37,277 nt of DNA from Rhodospirillales bacterium (GTDB taxonomy: Bacteria > Pseudomonadota > Alphaproteobacteria > Rhodospirillales_A > JACZKS01). Positions 14,571-23,007 of the stretch are shown here, piece by piece. The translations under genes and the position numbers were made by a program. Numbering within the stretch: position 1 is the first letter of the stretch; the number at the start of each line of letters is the position of its first letter. The notes below the pieces were generated by a model. The model saw nothing but the letters and a program-made list of their open reading frames with translations. It ran no database searches and was not told where the DNA came from. The stretch covers positions 1-37,277 of the forward strand of contig JABGRG010000036.1 in the NCBI GenBank assembly GCA_018648445.1. The letters run 5' to 3'.

Positions 14571-15868
14571 TGAAACGTGCAAAAAACATCGCCCTGCCCT
14601 ATGCAGAAACCTTCGGTGCGGCCAAGGCCAGTTTGCCGGGCGGCGGCTTGCCGTGGCTGGCGGCCCTTCGCAAAAACGCGGCCGGGCATCTGACCGAGAA
14701 CGGCCTGCCGTCGCGTAAAGTGGAAGCCTGGAAATACACCAATCTTGCGCCGCTGGCCGAAAGCCCGCTGTGCGCGCCCGACGCCGATGCATCCGTTCCC
14801 GACCTGCCACAAATCGAGGGAACGCATCGTCTCGTCTTCGTGGGCGGACAATATCGCGCCGACTTGTCGGACGGGGCGCTCTCCGGCGTTAGCACGCTGG
14901 GCAACGCCCTTGATACCGATGACAAATGGCTCGCCGACAATTTGGGCCGCATTGCCAAGCCCAACGGGCACGCCGTCGTCAACGCCAACACGGCGTTTAT
15001 GAATGATGGCTGTGTTCTGCGGCTGGCCGAGGGCGCGAAGCTGGACAAGCCCCTTCATCTGGTTTTTGCCAGCGCCGGTTCGGACGGCAAAGTTGCGGCG
15101 CACCATCCGCGCATCCTGATTGTCGCCGAAAAAGAAAGCCAAGCCGAGATCATCGAAAGCCATGTCGGCGCGGGAGCCTATTGGGCCAACCCGGTATCCG
15201 AGGTTGAAGTCGGCGAAGCTGCCACGGTTCGCCACATCAAGGTTCAGGCTGATAGCTTGGCGGCCACGCATCTGGCCTATACGCGGGTCATCGTCGCTAC
15301 CGCTGGACGTTACGACAGCTTTGTCATGACCACCGGGGCTGCGCTTTCGCGCAGTGAAATCGACGTCGTGCTGGACGGCGAGGACGCCAAATGCCGCCTG
15401 AACGGCGTATATATGCTGCAAGGATCGCAGCATTCGGACATCTCCACCACCATCGACCACGCCAAACCCCGTTGCGACAGCGACGAAACCTATAAAGGCG
15501 TGCTCGATGGCAATTCGCGCGGCATCTTCCAGGGCAAGATCCATGTCGCACCCGACGCCCAGCAAACCAACGGAAACCAACTCAGCCGCGCAATCCTGCT
15601 TTCGGACGGTGCGGAAATGAACGCCAAGCCGGAACTCGAAATCTACGCCGACGACGTAAAGTGCAGCCACGGCGCGACTACCGGCGAACTGGACGATGAT
15701 TCCATGTTTTATTTGCGCGCCCGCGGCATTCCCGAAGACACGGCGCGCCATCTTCTGATACGCGCCTTTATCGGCGAAATCGTCGATGAAATCGAAACGC
15801 CGGGTACGCGCAATTATCTGGAAAAGCTGGTGGAAAACTGGCTCGAAAGGGAAGGAGATATCCAATGA
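14570..15868 (+). CDS. sufD: Fe-S cluster assembly protein SufD
   Basis: This 432-residue SufB paralogue carries the SufB/SufD core fold. Its C-terminal motif (DDVKCSHGATTGELDDDSMF) includes the Cys and the conserved His thought to take part in cluster formation at the SufB-SufD interface. The N-terminal helical part (PGGGLPWLAALRKNAAGHL, then LPSRKVEAWKYTNL) is typical of SufD. It overlaps sufC by one base and sufS by four bases (ATGA). Confidence 0.95.
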   Translation: MKRAKNIALPYAETFGAAKASLPGGGLPWLAALRKNAAGHLTENGLPSRKVEAWKYTNLAPLAESPLCAPDADASVPDLPQIEGTHRLVFVGGQYRADLSDGALSGVSTLGNALDTDDKWLADNLGRIAKPNGHAVVNANTAFMNDGCVLRLAEGAKLDKPLHLVFASAGSDGKVAAHHPRILIVAEKESQAEIIESHVGAGAYWANPVSEVEVGEAATVRHIKVQADSLAATHLAYTRVIVATAGRYDSFVMTTGAALSRSEIDVVLDGEDAKCRLNGVYMLQGSQHSDISTTIDHAKPRCDSDETYKGVLDGNSRGIFQGKIHVAPDAQQTNGNQLSRAILLSDGAEMNAKPELEIYADDVKCSHGATTGELDDDSMFYLRARGIPEDTARHLLIRAFIGEIVDEIETPGTRNYLEKLVENWLEREGDIQ

Positions 15869-17127
15869 ACGTCGTCGCTCCCGTCGCGACCGACCATGGA
15901 CGGAGTTACACGCCGCCCTATGACGTCGATACCTTCCGCAAGGATTTTCCGATCCTGGCGACGCCGGTTCATGGCCGCGCCTTCCTGGACAGTGCGGCCA
16001 GCGCCCAAAAGCCGGTACAGGTGATCGACGCGGTGCGCCGCTGTTACGAAGCCGAATACGCCAACATTCATCGCGGCGTTTACGAATTGAGCGCACTGGC
16101 GACCCGCAATTTCGAGGCCGCCCGCGAAACGGTACGCGGCTTCGTCAATGCCCCCGACGCGTCCGAAATTATCTTCGTTCGCGGCGGTACCGAGGGCGTT
16201 AATCTGGTGGCCTCGTCCTATGGCGCCAAGTTCGTGGGCGAAGGCGACGAGATCATCATCACCTATCTGGAGCATCACTCGAACATCGTTCCGTGGCAGC
16301 TTCTGGCTGAACGCGTAGGGGCGAAGATCCGCGTCATCCCGATTGATGATCGGGGCGAACTGATCATGGAGGAGTATGAGAAGCTCCTGAACCCGCGCAC
16401 GAAGATGGTCGCCGTCACCCACGCCTCGAACGCATTGGGCACCATTCCGCCGATCAAACAAATCATCGACATGGCCCACGCGCAAGGGGCGCATGTTCTG
16501 GTGGACGGCGCGCAGGGCGCGGCCCATCTGGCCGTCGACGTGCAGGCGATGGACTGCGATTTTTACGTCTTCTCGGGCCACAAGGTCTATGGCCCCAGCG
16601 GCATGGGCGCGCTGTACGGAAAAAGGGCGCTTCTCGAAGCCATGCCACCGTGGCAGGGCGGCGGCGACATGATCGAAAGCGTCACATTCGAGAGAACCAC
16701 CTTTGCCCCGCTGCCCAACAAATTTGAGGCCGGAACCCCCCACATTTCAGGGGCCAGCGGACTGGCCGCCGCCATCGATTACGTAACCAAAATCGGGCTC
16801 GACAATATCGAAGCGCATGAGGCGGCGTTGCTGGCCGAAGCCACGGCGCGGGTAAAGGAAATCCCGGGCATCCGCATCTTTGGCGAAGCCCGCCACAAGG
16901 CGGCGATCCTGTCTTTCCTGATCGACGGCACCCATCCGCACGATGTCGGCACCATTTTCGATCATGAAGGCGTGGCGGTTCGCGCCGGGCACCATTGCGC
17001 CCAGCCGGTCATGGACCGATATGCAATTCCCGGAACGGTGCGCGCATCCTTCGCGCTTTACAACACGATGGATGACGTCGATGCGCTCATCCACGCCATC
17101 GGAAAGGTCAAGGAGATCTTCAATTGA
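15865..17127 (+). CDS. sufS: cysteine desulfurase SufS (class II)
   Basis: This 420-residue PLP enzyme extracts sulfur from cysteine for cluster assembly. The PLP lysine is K240 in DFYVFSGHKVYGPSGMG. The sulfur-accepting Cys is C378 in VAVRAGHHCAQPVM, with the short RxGHHCA loop typical of class II desulfurases that need a partner such as SufU or SufE. The DGAQGAAH and THASNALG motifs for PLP binding are present. ATG 15865 follows GAAGGAGAT and overlaps sufD by four bases. The downstream sufU start overlaps its own stop. Confidence 0.96.
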   Translation: MNVVAPVATDHGRSYTPPYDVDTFRKDFPILATPVHGRAFLDSAASAQKPVQVIDAVRRCYEAEYANIHRGVYELSALATRNFEAARETVRGFVNAPDASEIIFVRGGTEGVNLVASSYGAKFVGEGDEIIITYLEHHSNIVPWQLLAERVGAKIRVIPIDDRGELIMEEYEKLLNPRTKMVAVTHASNALGTIPPIKQIIDMAHAQGAHVLVDGAQGAAHLAVDVQAMDCDFYVFSGHKVYGPSGMGALYGKRALLEAMPPWQGGGDMIESVTFERTTFAPLPNKFEAGTPHISGASGLAAAIDYVTKIGLDNIEAHEAALLAEATARVKEIPGIRIFGEARHKAAILSFLIDGTHPHDVGTIFDHEGVAVRAGHHCAQPVMDRYAIPGTVRASFALYNTMDDVDALIHAIGKVKEIFN

Positions 17128-17591
17128 GCTCGGAACTTCGCGAACTTTATCAGGAGGTTATCCTCGACCACGGGCGCGAGCCGCGCAACTTCGGCAAGCC
17201 CGAAGCGGCCAATCATCACGCCCACGGTCACAACCCGCTGTGCGGCGACAAGGTGACGATTTACCTGGAAGTCGCCGACGGTCTTGTTCGTGATGTTGGA
17301 TTTGAGGGCAGCGGATGCGCCATCTCCATGGCCTCGACATCGCTTATGACCGAAACCATCAAGGGCCGCCCGATCGAAGAAGCTCACACGCTTTTTCGCC
17401 ACTTTCACGACCTAATGACAGGTTCGGAAGACGGCGCGGGCGAGGAGGTCGATGAAGATGCCTTCGAACGATTGAGCGTACTTTCAGGAGTGCGCGAATT
17501 TCCCATGCGGGTGAAATGCGCGACCCTTTGCTGGCACACAATGGAAGCCGCCGTAAAAGGCGATCAGACGGAAGTCTCAAGCGATGAATGA
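17124..17591 (+). CDS. sufU: SufU-type sulfur-transfer protein (NifU/IscU fold)
   Basis: This 155-residue protein has the SufU ligand set: C40 and D42 in NPLCGDKV, C65 in GSGCAISMAS and C132 in MRVKCATLCW. Residues between C65 and C132 include the extra loop (SEDGAGEEVDEDAFERL region) that separates SufU from IscU. SufU binds zinc and takes the persulfide from SufS. The start is a TTG at 17124, overlapping the sufS stop (ATTGA) by four bases. It is supported by AAGGAG 8 nt upstream and because the family N-terminus (LRELYQEVILDHGREPRN) begins right there. Confidence 0.93.
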   Translation: MSSELRELYQEVILDHGREPRNFGKPEAANHHAHGHNPLCGDKVTIYLEVADGLVRDVGFEGSGCAISMASTSLMTETIKGRPIEEAHTLFRHFHDLMTGSEDGAGEEVDEDAFERLSVLSGVREFPMRVKCATLCWHTMEAAVKGDQTEVSSDE

Positions 17592-17970
17592 GTTTGTATT
17601 CGACAAAGGCGAGAAAACCGAAGCCAAGACCGTGGCGGATATACCGGTCTCGGGCGACCGGTCGGGCCTGGAAGGTCAGGTCGTCGATGCCATTCGCACG
17701 GTGTATGACCCGGAGATTCCGGTAAACATCTATGACATGGGCCTTATCTACAAAATTGATATTTCGCCCGATCAAAAGAAAGTCGACATCGATATGACCC
17801 TGACCGCGCCCGGATGTCCGGTCGCCGGGATTTTGCCGGGGCAGGTCGAGCACGCCGTTCGCGGCGCGCTGCCCGAGGTTGATGACGTTCACGTCGAACT
17901 TGTTTGGGACCCGCCGTGGGACAAGGACATGTTGTCCGAAGCGGCGGCCCTTGAATTGGGAATGTTTTAA
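17584..17970 (+). CDS. sufT: MIP18/DUF59 Fe-S assembly protein SufT
   Basis: This 128-residue protein consists of the MIP18 (DUF59) domain: TVYDPEIPVNIYDMGLIYKI, then MTLTAPGCPVAGILPGQVEH and a C-terminal VELVWDPPWDKDM. This is the set-up of SufT/YitW proteins, which help mature Fe-S proteins or transfer clusters. The conserved Cys in TAPGCP is present. It overlaps sufU by eight bases, so translation is coupled, and is followed 15 nt later by sufA. About 35 N-terminal residues precede the domain and look unstructured. Confidence 0.92.
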   Translation: MNEFVFDKGEKTEAKTVADIPVSGDRSGLEGQVVDAIRTVYDPEIPVNIYDMGLIYKIDISPDQKKVDIDMTLTAPGCPVAGILPGQVEHAVRGALPEVDDVHVELVWDPPWDKDMLSEAAALELGMF

Positions 17971-17985
17971 AAGGACGGGTTACCT

Positions 17986-18327
17986 ATGGCCGAAAAGCCA
18001 CAATTGCTTTCATTGACGGACGCCGCCAAGGATCGGGTCCGCCATCTGATGAACAAAGATAGTGAGGCCGGACGCGCCATTCGCGTGGGCATCAAGACCG
18101 TCGGCTGTTCGGGCCTTTCGTATCAGGTCGAATTTACATCTGAACCCGATCCCAGCGATGAAGTGGTCGTGGTCGGGGACATGCGCATCTACGTGGACCG
18201 CAAGGCGACGCTGTTTATCATTGGCAGCGAAATGGACTATGTGGAGGAAAAGCTGCGGTCCGGCTTTGTTTTCAACAACCCGAATGAGATCGCGCGCTGC
18301 GGCTGCGGCGAATCCTTTCAGGTTTGA
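17986..18327 (+). CDS. sufA: A-type Fe-S carrier SufA (HesB/IscA family)
   Basis: This 113-residue protein has the three invariant cysteines of A-type carriers: C41 in VGCSGLSYQVEF and C105/C107 in RCGCGESFQV at the very end. Such proteins accept clusters from SufBCD and pass them to target enzymes. Its start lies 15 nt after sufT, and it is the last gene of the operon. After it comes a 138-nt gap holding the hsp20 promoter and leader. No strong terminator was seen between them. Confidence 0.95.
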   Translation: MAEKPQLLSLTDAAKDRVRHLMNKDSEAGRAIRVGIKTVGCSGLSYQVEFTSEPDPSDEVVVVGDMRIYVDRKATLFIIGSEMDYVEEKLRSGFVFNNPNEIARCGCGESFQV

Positions 18328-18342
18328 TCCACGTCCAACCTA

Positions 18343-18373
18343 TTGACTTTGAAAGAATTTGAACCGAAATAAT
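18343..18373 (+). promoter_or_regulatory. sigma-70-like promoter candidate for hsp20
   Basis: TTGACT (18343-18348) precedes AATAAT (18368-18373) by 19 nt, or AAATAA by 18 nt. The spacing is long but both boxes are close to consensus. No good sigma-32 box pair was seen. Transcription would start near 18380, right before the first hairpin of the leader, as expected for ROSE-controlled small heat-shock genes driven by the housekeeping sigma factor. Confidence 0.4.
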
Positions 18374-18382
18374 GCGTGAAAG

Positions 18383-18457
18383 GCCGGTGATGCACGTTGG
18401 TCCCCGGCTGGGCGCCTCAATGAGGGCCCGAAACAACGACTCGCTCACAAGAGGAGG
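18383..18457 (+). promoter_or_regulatory. ROSE-like RNA thermometer in the hsp20 leader
   Basis: The leader can fold into three hairpins. I: GCCGG (18383-18387) with CCGGC (18404-18408). II: GGGC-g-CCTC (18410-18418) with GAGG-GCCC (18422-18429) around an AAT loop. III: CTC-g-CTC (18440-18446) with GAGGAG (18451-18456) around ACAA. Hairpin III hides the ribosome-binding site and contains UCGCU with an unpaired G opposite it, which is the UYGCU hallmark of ROSE elements. On warming this weak stem would open and allow translation from ATG 18466. The fold was drawn by hand. Confidence 0.7.
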
Positions 18458-18465
18458 ACGCTGGA

Positions 18466-18933
18466 ATGGCCCGCCTATCGGTTTTCGACAGCCCCCTGCT
18501 GTTAGGTTTCGATCATTTCGAACGCATTCTTGATCGCGTCTCGAAAACCTCGCACGAGGGCTATCCGCCCTACAATATCGAACAAACGGGTGAAAATTCG
18601 CTGCGCATAACGCTGGCGGTCGCGGGCTTTGCCATGGACGATCTGGAAGTCACGGTCGAAGACAACCAGCTTATTGTTCGCGGGCGCAACAACGAAGACG
18701 ACACCGGGCGTGTCTACCTGCATCGCGGAATTGCCTCACGCCAGTTTCAACGCAGCTTTGTCCTCGCCGAAGGCATCGAAATCCAGGGTGCTTCGCTGGA
18801 CAACGGATTGCTGCACGTTGAACTCGTGCGCGAACTGCCAGAGCCCACGGCGCGAACCATTAAAATCGAACCCGGTTCCGCGTCAAAACCATCCAAAGTT
18901 CCGAAAACCATCGATGTGGAACGCGAAAAGTAG
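18466..18933 (+). CDS. Hsp20/IbpA-type small heat-shock chaperone
   Basis: This 155-residue alpha-crystallin-domain protein begins MARLSVFDSPLLLGFDHFER, typical of class A (IbpA/HspA-like) alphaproteobacterial Hsp20. The alpha-crystallin domain spans about residues 35-130 (YPPYNIEQTGENSLRITLAV through NGLLHVELVRELPE). It is followed by a short tail with I-K-I (TIKIEP), the motif that docks into a neighbouring subunit. It holds unfolding proteins in a refoldable state during heat stress. GAGGAGG lies 8 nt before the ATG but is sequestered in the proposed ROSE hairpin. DUF1150 follows downstream, the usual partner. Confidence 0.95.
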   Translation: MARLSVFDSPLLLGFDHFERILDRVSKTSHEGYPPYNIEQTGENSLRITLAVAGFAMDDLEVTVEDNQLIVRGRNNEDDTGRVYLHRGIASRQFQRSFVLAEGIEIQGASLDNGLLHVELVRELPEPTARTIKIEPGSASKPSKVPKTIDVEREK

Positions 18934-18989
18934 TTTCGGACTTTCATATTCGAAAAATGGATACGCGAACGCAAGAAAGGAGGATGGTC

Positions 18990-19232
18990 ATGAAGGAAAA
19001 CAGGAATTCCGGCGCCACACCGGCCGCGAGGATTCTTCGCAGCCTGTCGGCCAGCGATCTTGCTTCTTTGGGATTGGAAGAACTGGCTTACGTAAAGCCG
19101 ACGGTCCTAAACGGCACGGTTGCCTACGCCATCCATGCCGCCGATGGCGAAAAATTGGCTACGGCCCCCAACCGGGATATCGCCATGGCCACCGTCCGCC
19201 ACAACGACCTCGATCCCCTTAGCGTGCACTAG
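18990..19232 (+). CDS. DUF1150 family protein
   Basis: This short protein of 80 residues contains LRSLSASDLASLGLEELAYV and GTVAYAIHAADGEKLATAPN, the conserved core of DUF1150. Members are small, alphaproteobacterial and nearly always sit next to an hsp20 gene, as here (56 nt downstream). Function is unknown; a role with the small heat-shock protein is inferred from location only. The start is ATG 18990 because AAAGGAGG ends 6 nt upstream; the longer frame from 18957 would place the ribosome site inside the gene. Confidence 0.9.
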   Translation: MKENRNSGATPAARILRSLSASDLASLGLEELAYVKPTVLNGTVAYAIHAADGEKLATAPNRDIAMATVRHNDLDPLSVH

Positions 19233-19246
19233 GAGGGGGACGGGTG

Positions 19247-19711
19247 CTATGCCGCGCGCGTCGTCGTAGACTGGGTTAGAAGCGCGTACAACGCCTCGGC
19301 GCTATCGGCGCCACGCAGTTTTTCACAGCCGTCCTTGTCGCGAAGCAGACGTGAAACGCGCGCCAGCGCCTTCAAGTGGTCCGCCCCAGCCGATTCCGGG
19401 GCCAGAAGCAGGAAAATCAAATCAACCGGCTGTTCGTCGATGGAATCAAAATCGACCGGCTTTTCCAGGCGCGCAAACAGGCCGTAAAGTCTTTCCAGAT
19501 TGGGCAATTTGCCATGCGGAATGGCGATCCCGTTTCCGACGCCCGTCGTCCCCAGGCGCTCGCGTTCCAGCAACACGTCGAAAATCGCACGTTCGTGCAT
19601 TCCCGAAATTCCCGCCGCACGCTTGGCCAGCTCCTGCAACGCATGTTTCTTGCTGGTCGCGCGCAAGCCAGAGACGACACCCTCGGTCGTCATCAGATCG
19701 GATATTTCCAT
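19247..19711 (-). CDS. ptsN: nitrogen-PTS EIIA component PtsN
   Basis: This 154-residue EIIA-Ntr domain protein has the phosphorylated histidine at H66 in GVGNGIAIPHGKLPNL, the hallmark context of PTS EIIA-2/Ntr domains. It also has LIFLLLAPESAGADHLKALA in the second half. PtsN takes phosphate from NPr and acts as a regulatory protein controlling potassium, nitrogen and stress functions. It is the last gene of the lpt-rpoN-hpf-ptsN series, 9 nt after hpf. It converges with the DUF1150 gene over a 14-nt gap. Confidence 0.95.
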   Translation of the reverse strand: MEISDLMTTEGVVSGLRATSKKHALQELAKRAAGISGMHERAIFDVLLERERLGTTGVGNGIAIPHGKLPNLERLYGLFARLEKPVDFDSIDEQPVDLIFLLLAPESAGADHLKALARVSRLLRDKDGCEKLRGADSAEALYALLTQSTTTRAA

Positions 19712-19720
19712 GGGACCGGC

Positions 19721-20296
19721 CTACCCTTCTCGCATTCCCCGCGGGTCGATCCAGCCGATGTTTCCATCGGGCCTGCGGTAAACGACGTTCAGTCCGCCGT
19801 GCGCGCGATTGCGGAACATGACAACCGGCGAGTCGGCCAAATCCATATGCATCACCGCCTCGCTGACGGTGATCGTATCGATCTCGGCTTCCATTTCGGC
19901 GACGATGGTCGGCTGGGCGTCGGTCGAGACTTCTTCGTCTTCGGCACCGGGCGCGATAACGTATTGCTGCGCCGAAAGCGTCTCTTCGGCTCCGCGGGCT
20001 TTATGATGGTCGCGAAGGCGCCGTTTGTATCTGCGAAGCTGTTTGGTGATGCGATCCAGCGCACCATCGAAAGCCGCATGGATTTCGTCGGCCGAGCATT
20101 TGCCCTGCATGGTCATCCCGCGCCCGGCGTGAACCGTTACATCGGCCCGGAAAAGATGGGCCTCGCGCGAGAAAAGAACCGTCGCGTGAAGAGCGCGATC
20201 GAAGTACTTCTTCACGTCGGAATCAAGGTTTTCCTCAACGTGGGTGCGAAGGGAGTCGCCGACGTTAAGGTTTTTGCCTTTGACTGTAATTTCCAT
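19721..20296 (-). CDS. hpf: long-form ribosome hibernation promoting factor
   Basis: At 191 residues this is a long HPF, not the short gamma-proteobacterial form. The N-terminal ribosome-binding domain (about 1-100) begins MEITVKGKNLNVGDSLRTHV and has ALDRITKQLRRYKRRLRDHH. After an acidic linker comes the C-terminal dimerisation domain (VSEAVMHMDLADSPVVMFRN through GNIGWIDPRG). Long HPF joins two 70S ribosomes into inactive 100S dimers in slow growth. A hairpin ACGGTC-TTGC-GACCGT (20327-20342) lies in its 5' leader. The gene follows rpoN by about 197 nt, room for its own promoter. Confidence 0.95.
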   Translation of the reverse strand: MEITVKGKNLNVGDSLRTHVEENLDSDVKKYFDRALHATVLFSREAHLFRADVTVHAGRGMTMQGKCSADEIHAAFDGALDRITKQLRRYKRRLRDHHKARGAEETLSAQQYVIAPGAEDEEVSTDAQPTIVAEMEAEIDTITVSEAVMHMDLADSPVVMFRNRAHGGLNVVYRRPDGNIGWIDPRGMREG

Positions 20297-20431
20297 GAAA
20301 AAATGTATCCTGCCGTGTCAGGTCCGACGGTCTTGCGACCGTTCAATATGGCTCACTATTTCAGATAGGTCGTTTTTCGGTCTGTCGCAATGGCCACACA
20401 TCGGTCGCCGTGGTTTTCGCAGAAGGCCCGG

Positions 20432-20460
20432 AACCTAGTGACACTCGGCCACAGAGTCAA
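20432..20460 (-). promoter_or_regulatory. weak promoter candidate for hpf-ptsN
   Basis: On the minus strand TTGACT (20455-20460) is followed after 17 nt by TAGGTT (20432-20437). The first box is good and the second poor. It lies in the 197-nt gap between rpoN and hpf, leaving a leader of roughly 130 nt with a stable hairpin. Confidence 0.25.
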
Positions 20461-20493
20461 TACCAACAACGGGCTTCCCCTTTCCATTGGTTC

Positions 20494-22071
20494 TCAAAGC
20501 CCGCTGGACTTTTGTCGGCGGCGTTGAACCGACGACGGGATGCCCATGGACTCCCTGTATTTTGCAACCGTGCGCCGGGCGATGTCCATACCCTCGGCGG
20601 TCAGAATATCAACGATTTTGTCATCCGACAGCACCCCTTTCGGGGGTTCTGCTTCAATCAGCGCCCGAATGCGGTGTCGAACGGATTCCGCCGAATATGC
20701 CTCGCCACCCTTCGAGCTGGCGATAGCTGGGGTGAAAAAGTACTTCAGTTCGAAAATTCCGCGCGGACTTGCGATGTACTTGTTCGACGTTACGCGGCTG
20801 ACCGTGCTTTCGTGCATCTCGATGGCGTCGGCGATATCCTTCAAAACCAAAGGCCGGAGGGCCTGAACCCCGTGGGCGAAAAAACCATCCTGCTGGCGCA
20901 CGATTTCCGTCGAAACCTTCAAAATCGTGGTCGCCCTTTGATGAAGCGATTTAACCAGCCAGTTGGCCGACTGGAAACACTCGTCGATGTAATGGCGGTC
21001 TTCTTTTTTGCGCGCAGATTCGCTAACTCTCGCATGGTAGCGGTTGTTAACGATCAGGCGCGGAAGAGCCTCGGTATTCAAATCGATGCTCCAGCCACCG
21101 CCGGGAAGCGGGCGCATGATCACGTCGGGCGTGATCGGTTGCGCCACGGCGCTGTCGAACGCCATCGCAGGCTTCGGATCAAGCGCCCGGACCTCGGCCA
21201 CCATTTCGACCAGATCCTCGTGATCGACGCCACAAACCCGCATCAGACCGTTGATATCGTGCTTGCCCAACAATTCAAGGTTATCAAGCAAAGCCTGCAT
21301 GGCCGGGTCGAGGCGGTCAAGTTCGCGCAACTGAAGGGCCAGACATTCAGCCAGACTGCGGGCGAAAACGCCGGGCGGGTCCAAATGCTGGAGCACCATG
21401 AGCGTCTTTTCAACCCGCTCGACGGAACAACCCAACAACTCGGCGACCGACGCGAGATCGCCGGATAAATATCCCGCCTCGTCGAGACGGTCGACCAGGT
21501 GCAAGCCGATCACCCGGTCTGCCTGATCGGCCAGTTCGACGTTTAACTGGCCGATCAGATGATCGCGAAGCGTTTCCTCGCCCGCCATCCTTTGCTCGAG
21601 GCTCGTTTCATAGGGATCGAACCCCCCGCCACCCCGCGCGCCCCATTCGGAAAACGCTGTGTCGGAAAGCCCCTCGTGACCGGCATCCGATGACCCGGTG
21701 TTTGATTGCGCGTCATCCGATTGCCCGGCATCCGACGGGCTATCGTTGTTCCACAGATTGTCGTAGTCGACATCCATATCCATGGTTTCGGAGGATGGGA
21801 TATCCTGTGCCCCCTCGAAATCAATGGATTGAAGCCCCTCGGTTTCGGCCTCGCCATCGGCGGTGGTTTCACCGGCCTGTTCGTCTCCATCGGAAGAACC
21901 ATCTGACGCGCCGTCTTCGCTTTCCAGCAAAGGATTGCGCGCCAGTTCGTCTTCCACGTAGGCGGTAAGTTCGACGTTGGAGAATTGCAGCAGTTTGATC
22001 GCCTGCTGCAACTGCGGCGTCATCACCAGCGATTGGCTTTGGCGCATTTCCAGGCGCGGGGTCAATGCCAT
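20494..22071 (-). CDS. rpoN: RNA polymerase sigma-54 factor
   Basis: This 525-residue sigma-54 has all three regions. The Q-rich region I is LEMRQSQSLVMTPQLQQAIK, then LLQFSNVEL. An acidic low-complexity region II runs about residues 50-150, richer than usual in D, S, G and Q. The core-binding and DNA-binding domains follow, ending in the RpoN box ARRTVAKYRESMGIPSS near residue 505. Sigma-54 directs transcription from -24/-12 promoters with enhancer-binding activators, for nitrogen use and often flagella. It lies between lptB and hpf, the standard alphaproteobacterial order. Confidence 0.97.
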   Translation of the reverse strand: MALTPRLEMRQSQSLVMTPQLQQAIKLLQFSNVELTAYVEDELARNPLLESEDGASDGSSDGDEQAGETTADGEAETEGLQSIDFEGAQDIPSSETMDMDVDYDNLWNNDSPSDAGQSDDAQSNTGSSDAGHEGLSDTAFSEWGARGGGGFDPYETSLEQRMAGEETLRDHLIGQLNVELADQADRVIGLHLVDRLDEAGYLSGDLASVAELLGCSVERVEKTLMVLQHLDPPGVFARSLAECLALQLRELDRLDPAMQALLDNLELLGKHDINGLMRVCGVDHEDLVEMVAEVRALDPKPAMAFDSAVAQPITPDVIMRPLPGGGWSIDLNTEALPRLIVNNRYHARVSESARKKEDRHYIDECFQSANWLVKSLHQRATTILKVSTEIVRQQDGFFAHGVQALRPLVLKDIADAIEMHESTVSRVTSNKYIASPRGIFELKYFFTPAIASSKGGEAYSAESVRHRIRALIEAEPPKGVLSDDKIVDILTAEGMDIARRTVAKYRESMGIPSSVQRRRQKSSGL

Positions 22072-22176
22072 GACAGACCCCCGCGCGACACCGTGTCGCC
22101 GCTGCGGAAGACCGGAATCATCACGCGATTTCCGTCTTGCGTTCCCGCATTCCAGAAACGCCGATGAGTGTCCGGA

Positions 22177-22980
22177 TCAAAGGCTGAATCGGTCGCCAAG
22201 ATAAACCCGCCTTACATCGTCGTTTCCAACGATTTCAGCCGGCGACCCTTCCATCAGAACCATGCCGTCGTGAATAATGCAGGCGCGATCGATAACATCC
22301 AGCGTTTCACGAACGTTGTGATCGGTAATCAGGACGCCGATACCCCGATCTTTCAAGTGAAATACCAGTTCCCGGAGATCACCGACGGCAATGGGATCGA
22401 TGCCAGCGAACGGCTCGTCCAAAAGGACGAAGTGCGGATTGGAGGCCAGCGTCCGTGCGATTTCGACGCGGCGGCGCTCGCCGCCGGAAAGGGCCAGCGA
22501 CGGCGTACGCCGCAGATGGGTAATCGAGAATTCAGCCAGCAGTGCTTCAAGGATGGCCTCGCGGCGATCCCGCGATTTCTCGACCACTTCAAGCACGGCG
22601 CGGATATTGTTTTCGACGCTCAACCCCCTGAAAATGGAGGCTTCCTGCGGCAAGTACCCGATCCCCAGCCGCGCCCGGCGGTACATGGGAAGGTCGGTCA
22701 TATCCTGGCCATCGAGAAGAACTTTTCCGTAATCGGCGGAGATCAGCCCGGTAATGATATAAAAACAGGTCGTTTTTCCAGCGCCGTTCGGCCCCAGAAG
22801 TCCGACCACCTCGCCGCGCTGAATCTGGAGGTTAACGCCACGCACCACGGGCCGCTTCTTAAAGCTCTTGCCAATGTTGCTCACCGCAAGCCCGCGGTTC
22901 AGCGAGACAAGACGGGGCCTTCCGTCCTGAGCTTCCGAAACCGGATCGCCGTCACGATGGTGCGGGTTGTTGTTTTCCAT
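22177..22980 (-). CDS. lptB: LPS export ABC transporter ATPase LptB
   Basis: This 267-residue ABC ATPase has Walker A GLLGPNGAGKTTCF, a signature LALSGGERRRVEIA and Walker B FVLLDEPFAGIDPIAV, all matching the LptB type. It drives extraction of lipopolysaccharide from the inner membrane with LptFG and passes it to the LptC-LptA bridge. An N-terminal extension of about 25 residues, rich in N, H, P and D, precedes the domain. The gene follows lptA with a 27-nt gap and precedes rpoN by 105 nt. Confidence 0.96.
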   Translation of the reverse strand: MENNNPHHRDGDPVSEAQDGRPRLVSLNRGLAVSNIGKSFKKRPVVRGVNLQIQRGEVVGLLGPNGAGKTTCFYIITGLISADYGKVLLDGQDMTDLPMYRRARLGIGYLPQEASIFRGLSVENNIRAVLEVVEKSRDRREAILEALLAEFSITHLRRTPSLALSGGERRRVEIARTLASNPHFVLLDEPFAGIDPIAVGDLRELVFHLKDRGIGVLITDHNVRETLDVIDRACIIHDGMVLMEGSPAEIVGNDDVRRVYLGDRFSL

Positions 22981-23007
22981 TTCCCTGCCGGTTCTACCGA
23001 AAAGTCA

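Noticed and set aside
14567..16096. Long minus-strand reading frame of about 509 codons opposite sufD and sufS
   Set aside because: It is antisense to well-conserved suf genes and its translation is rich in residues typical of shadow frames, with no motif.
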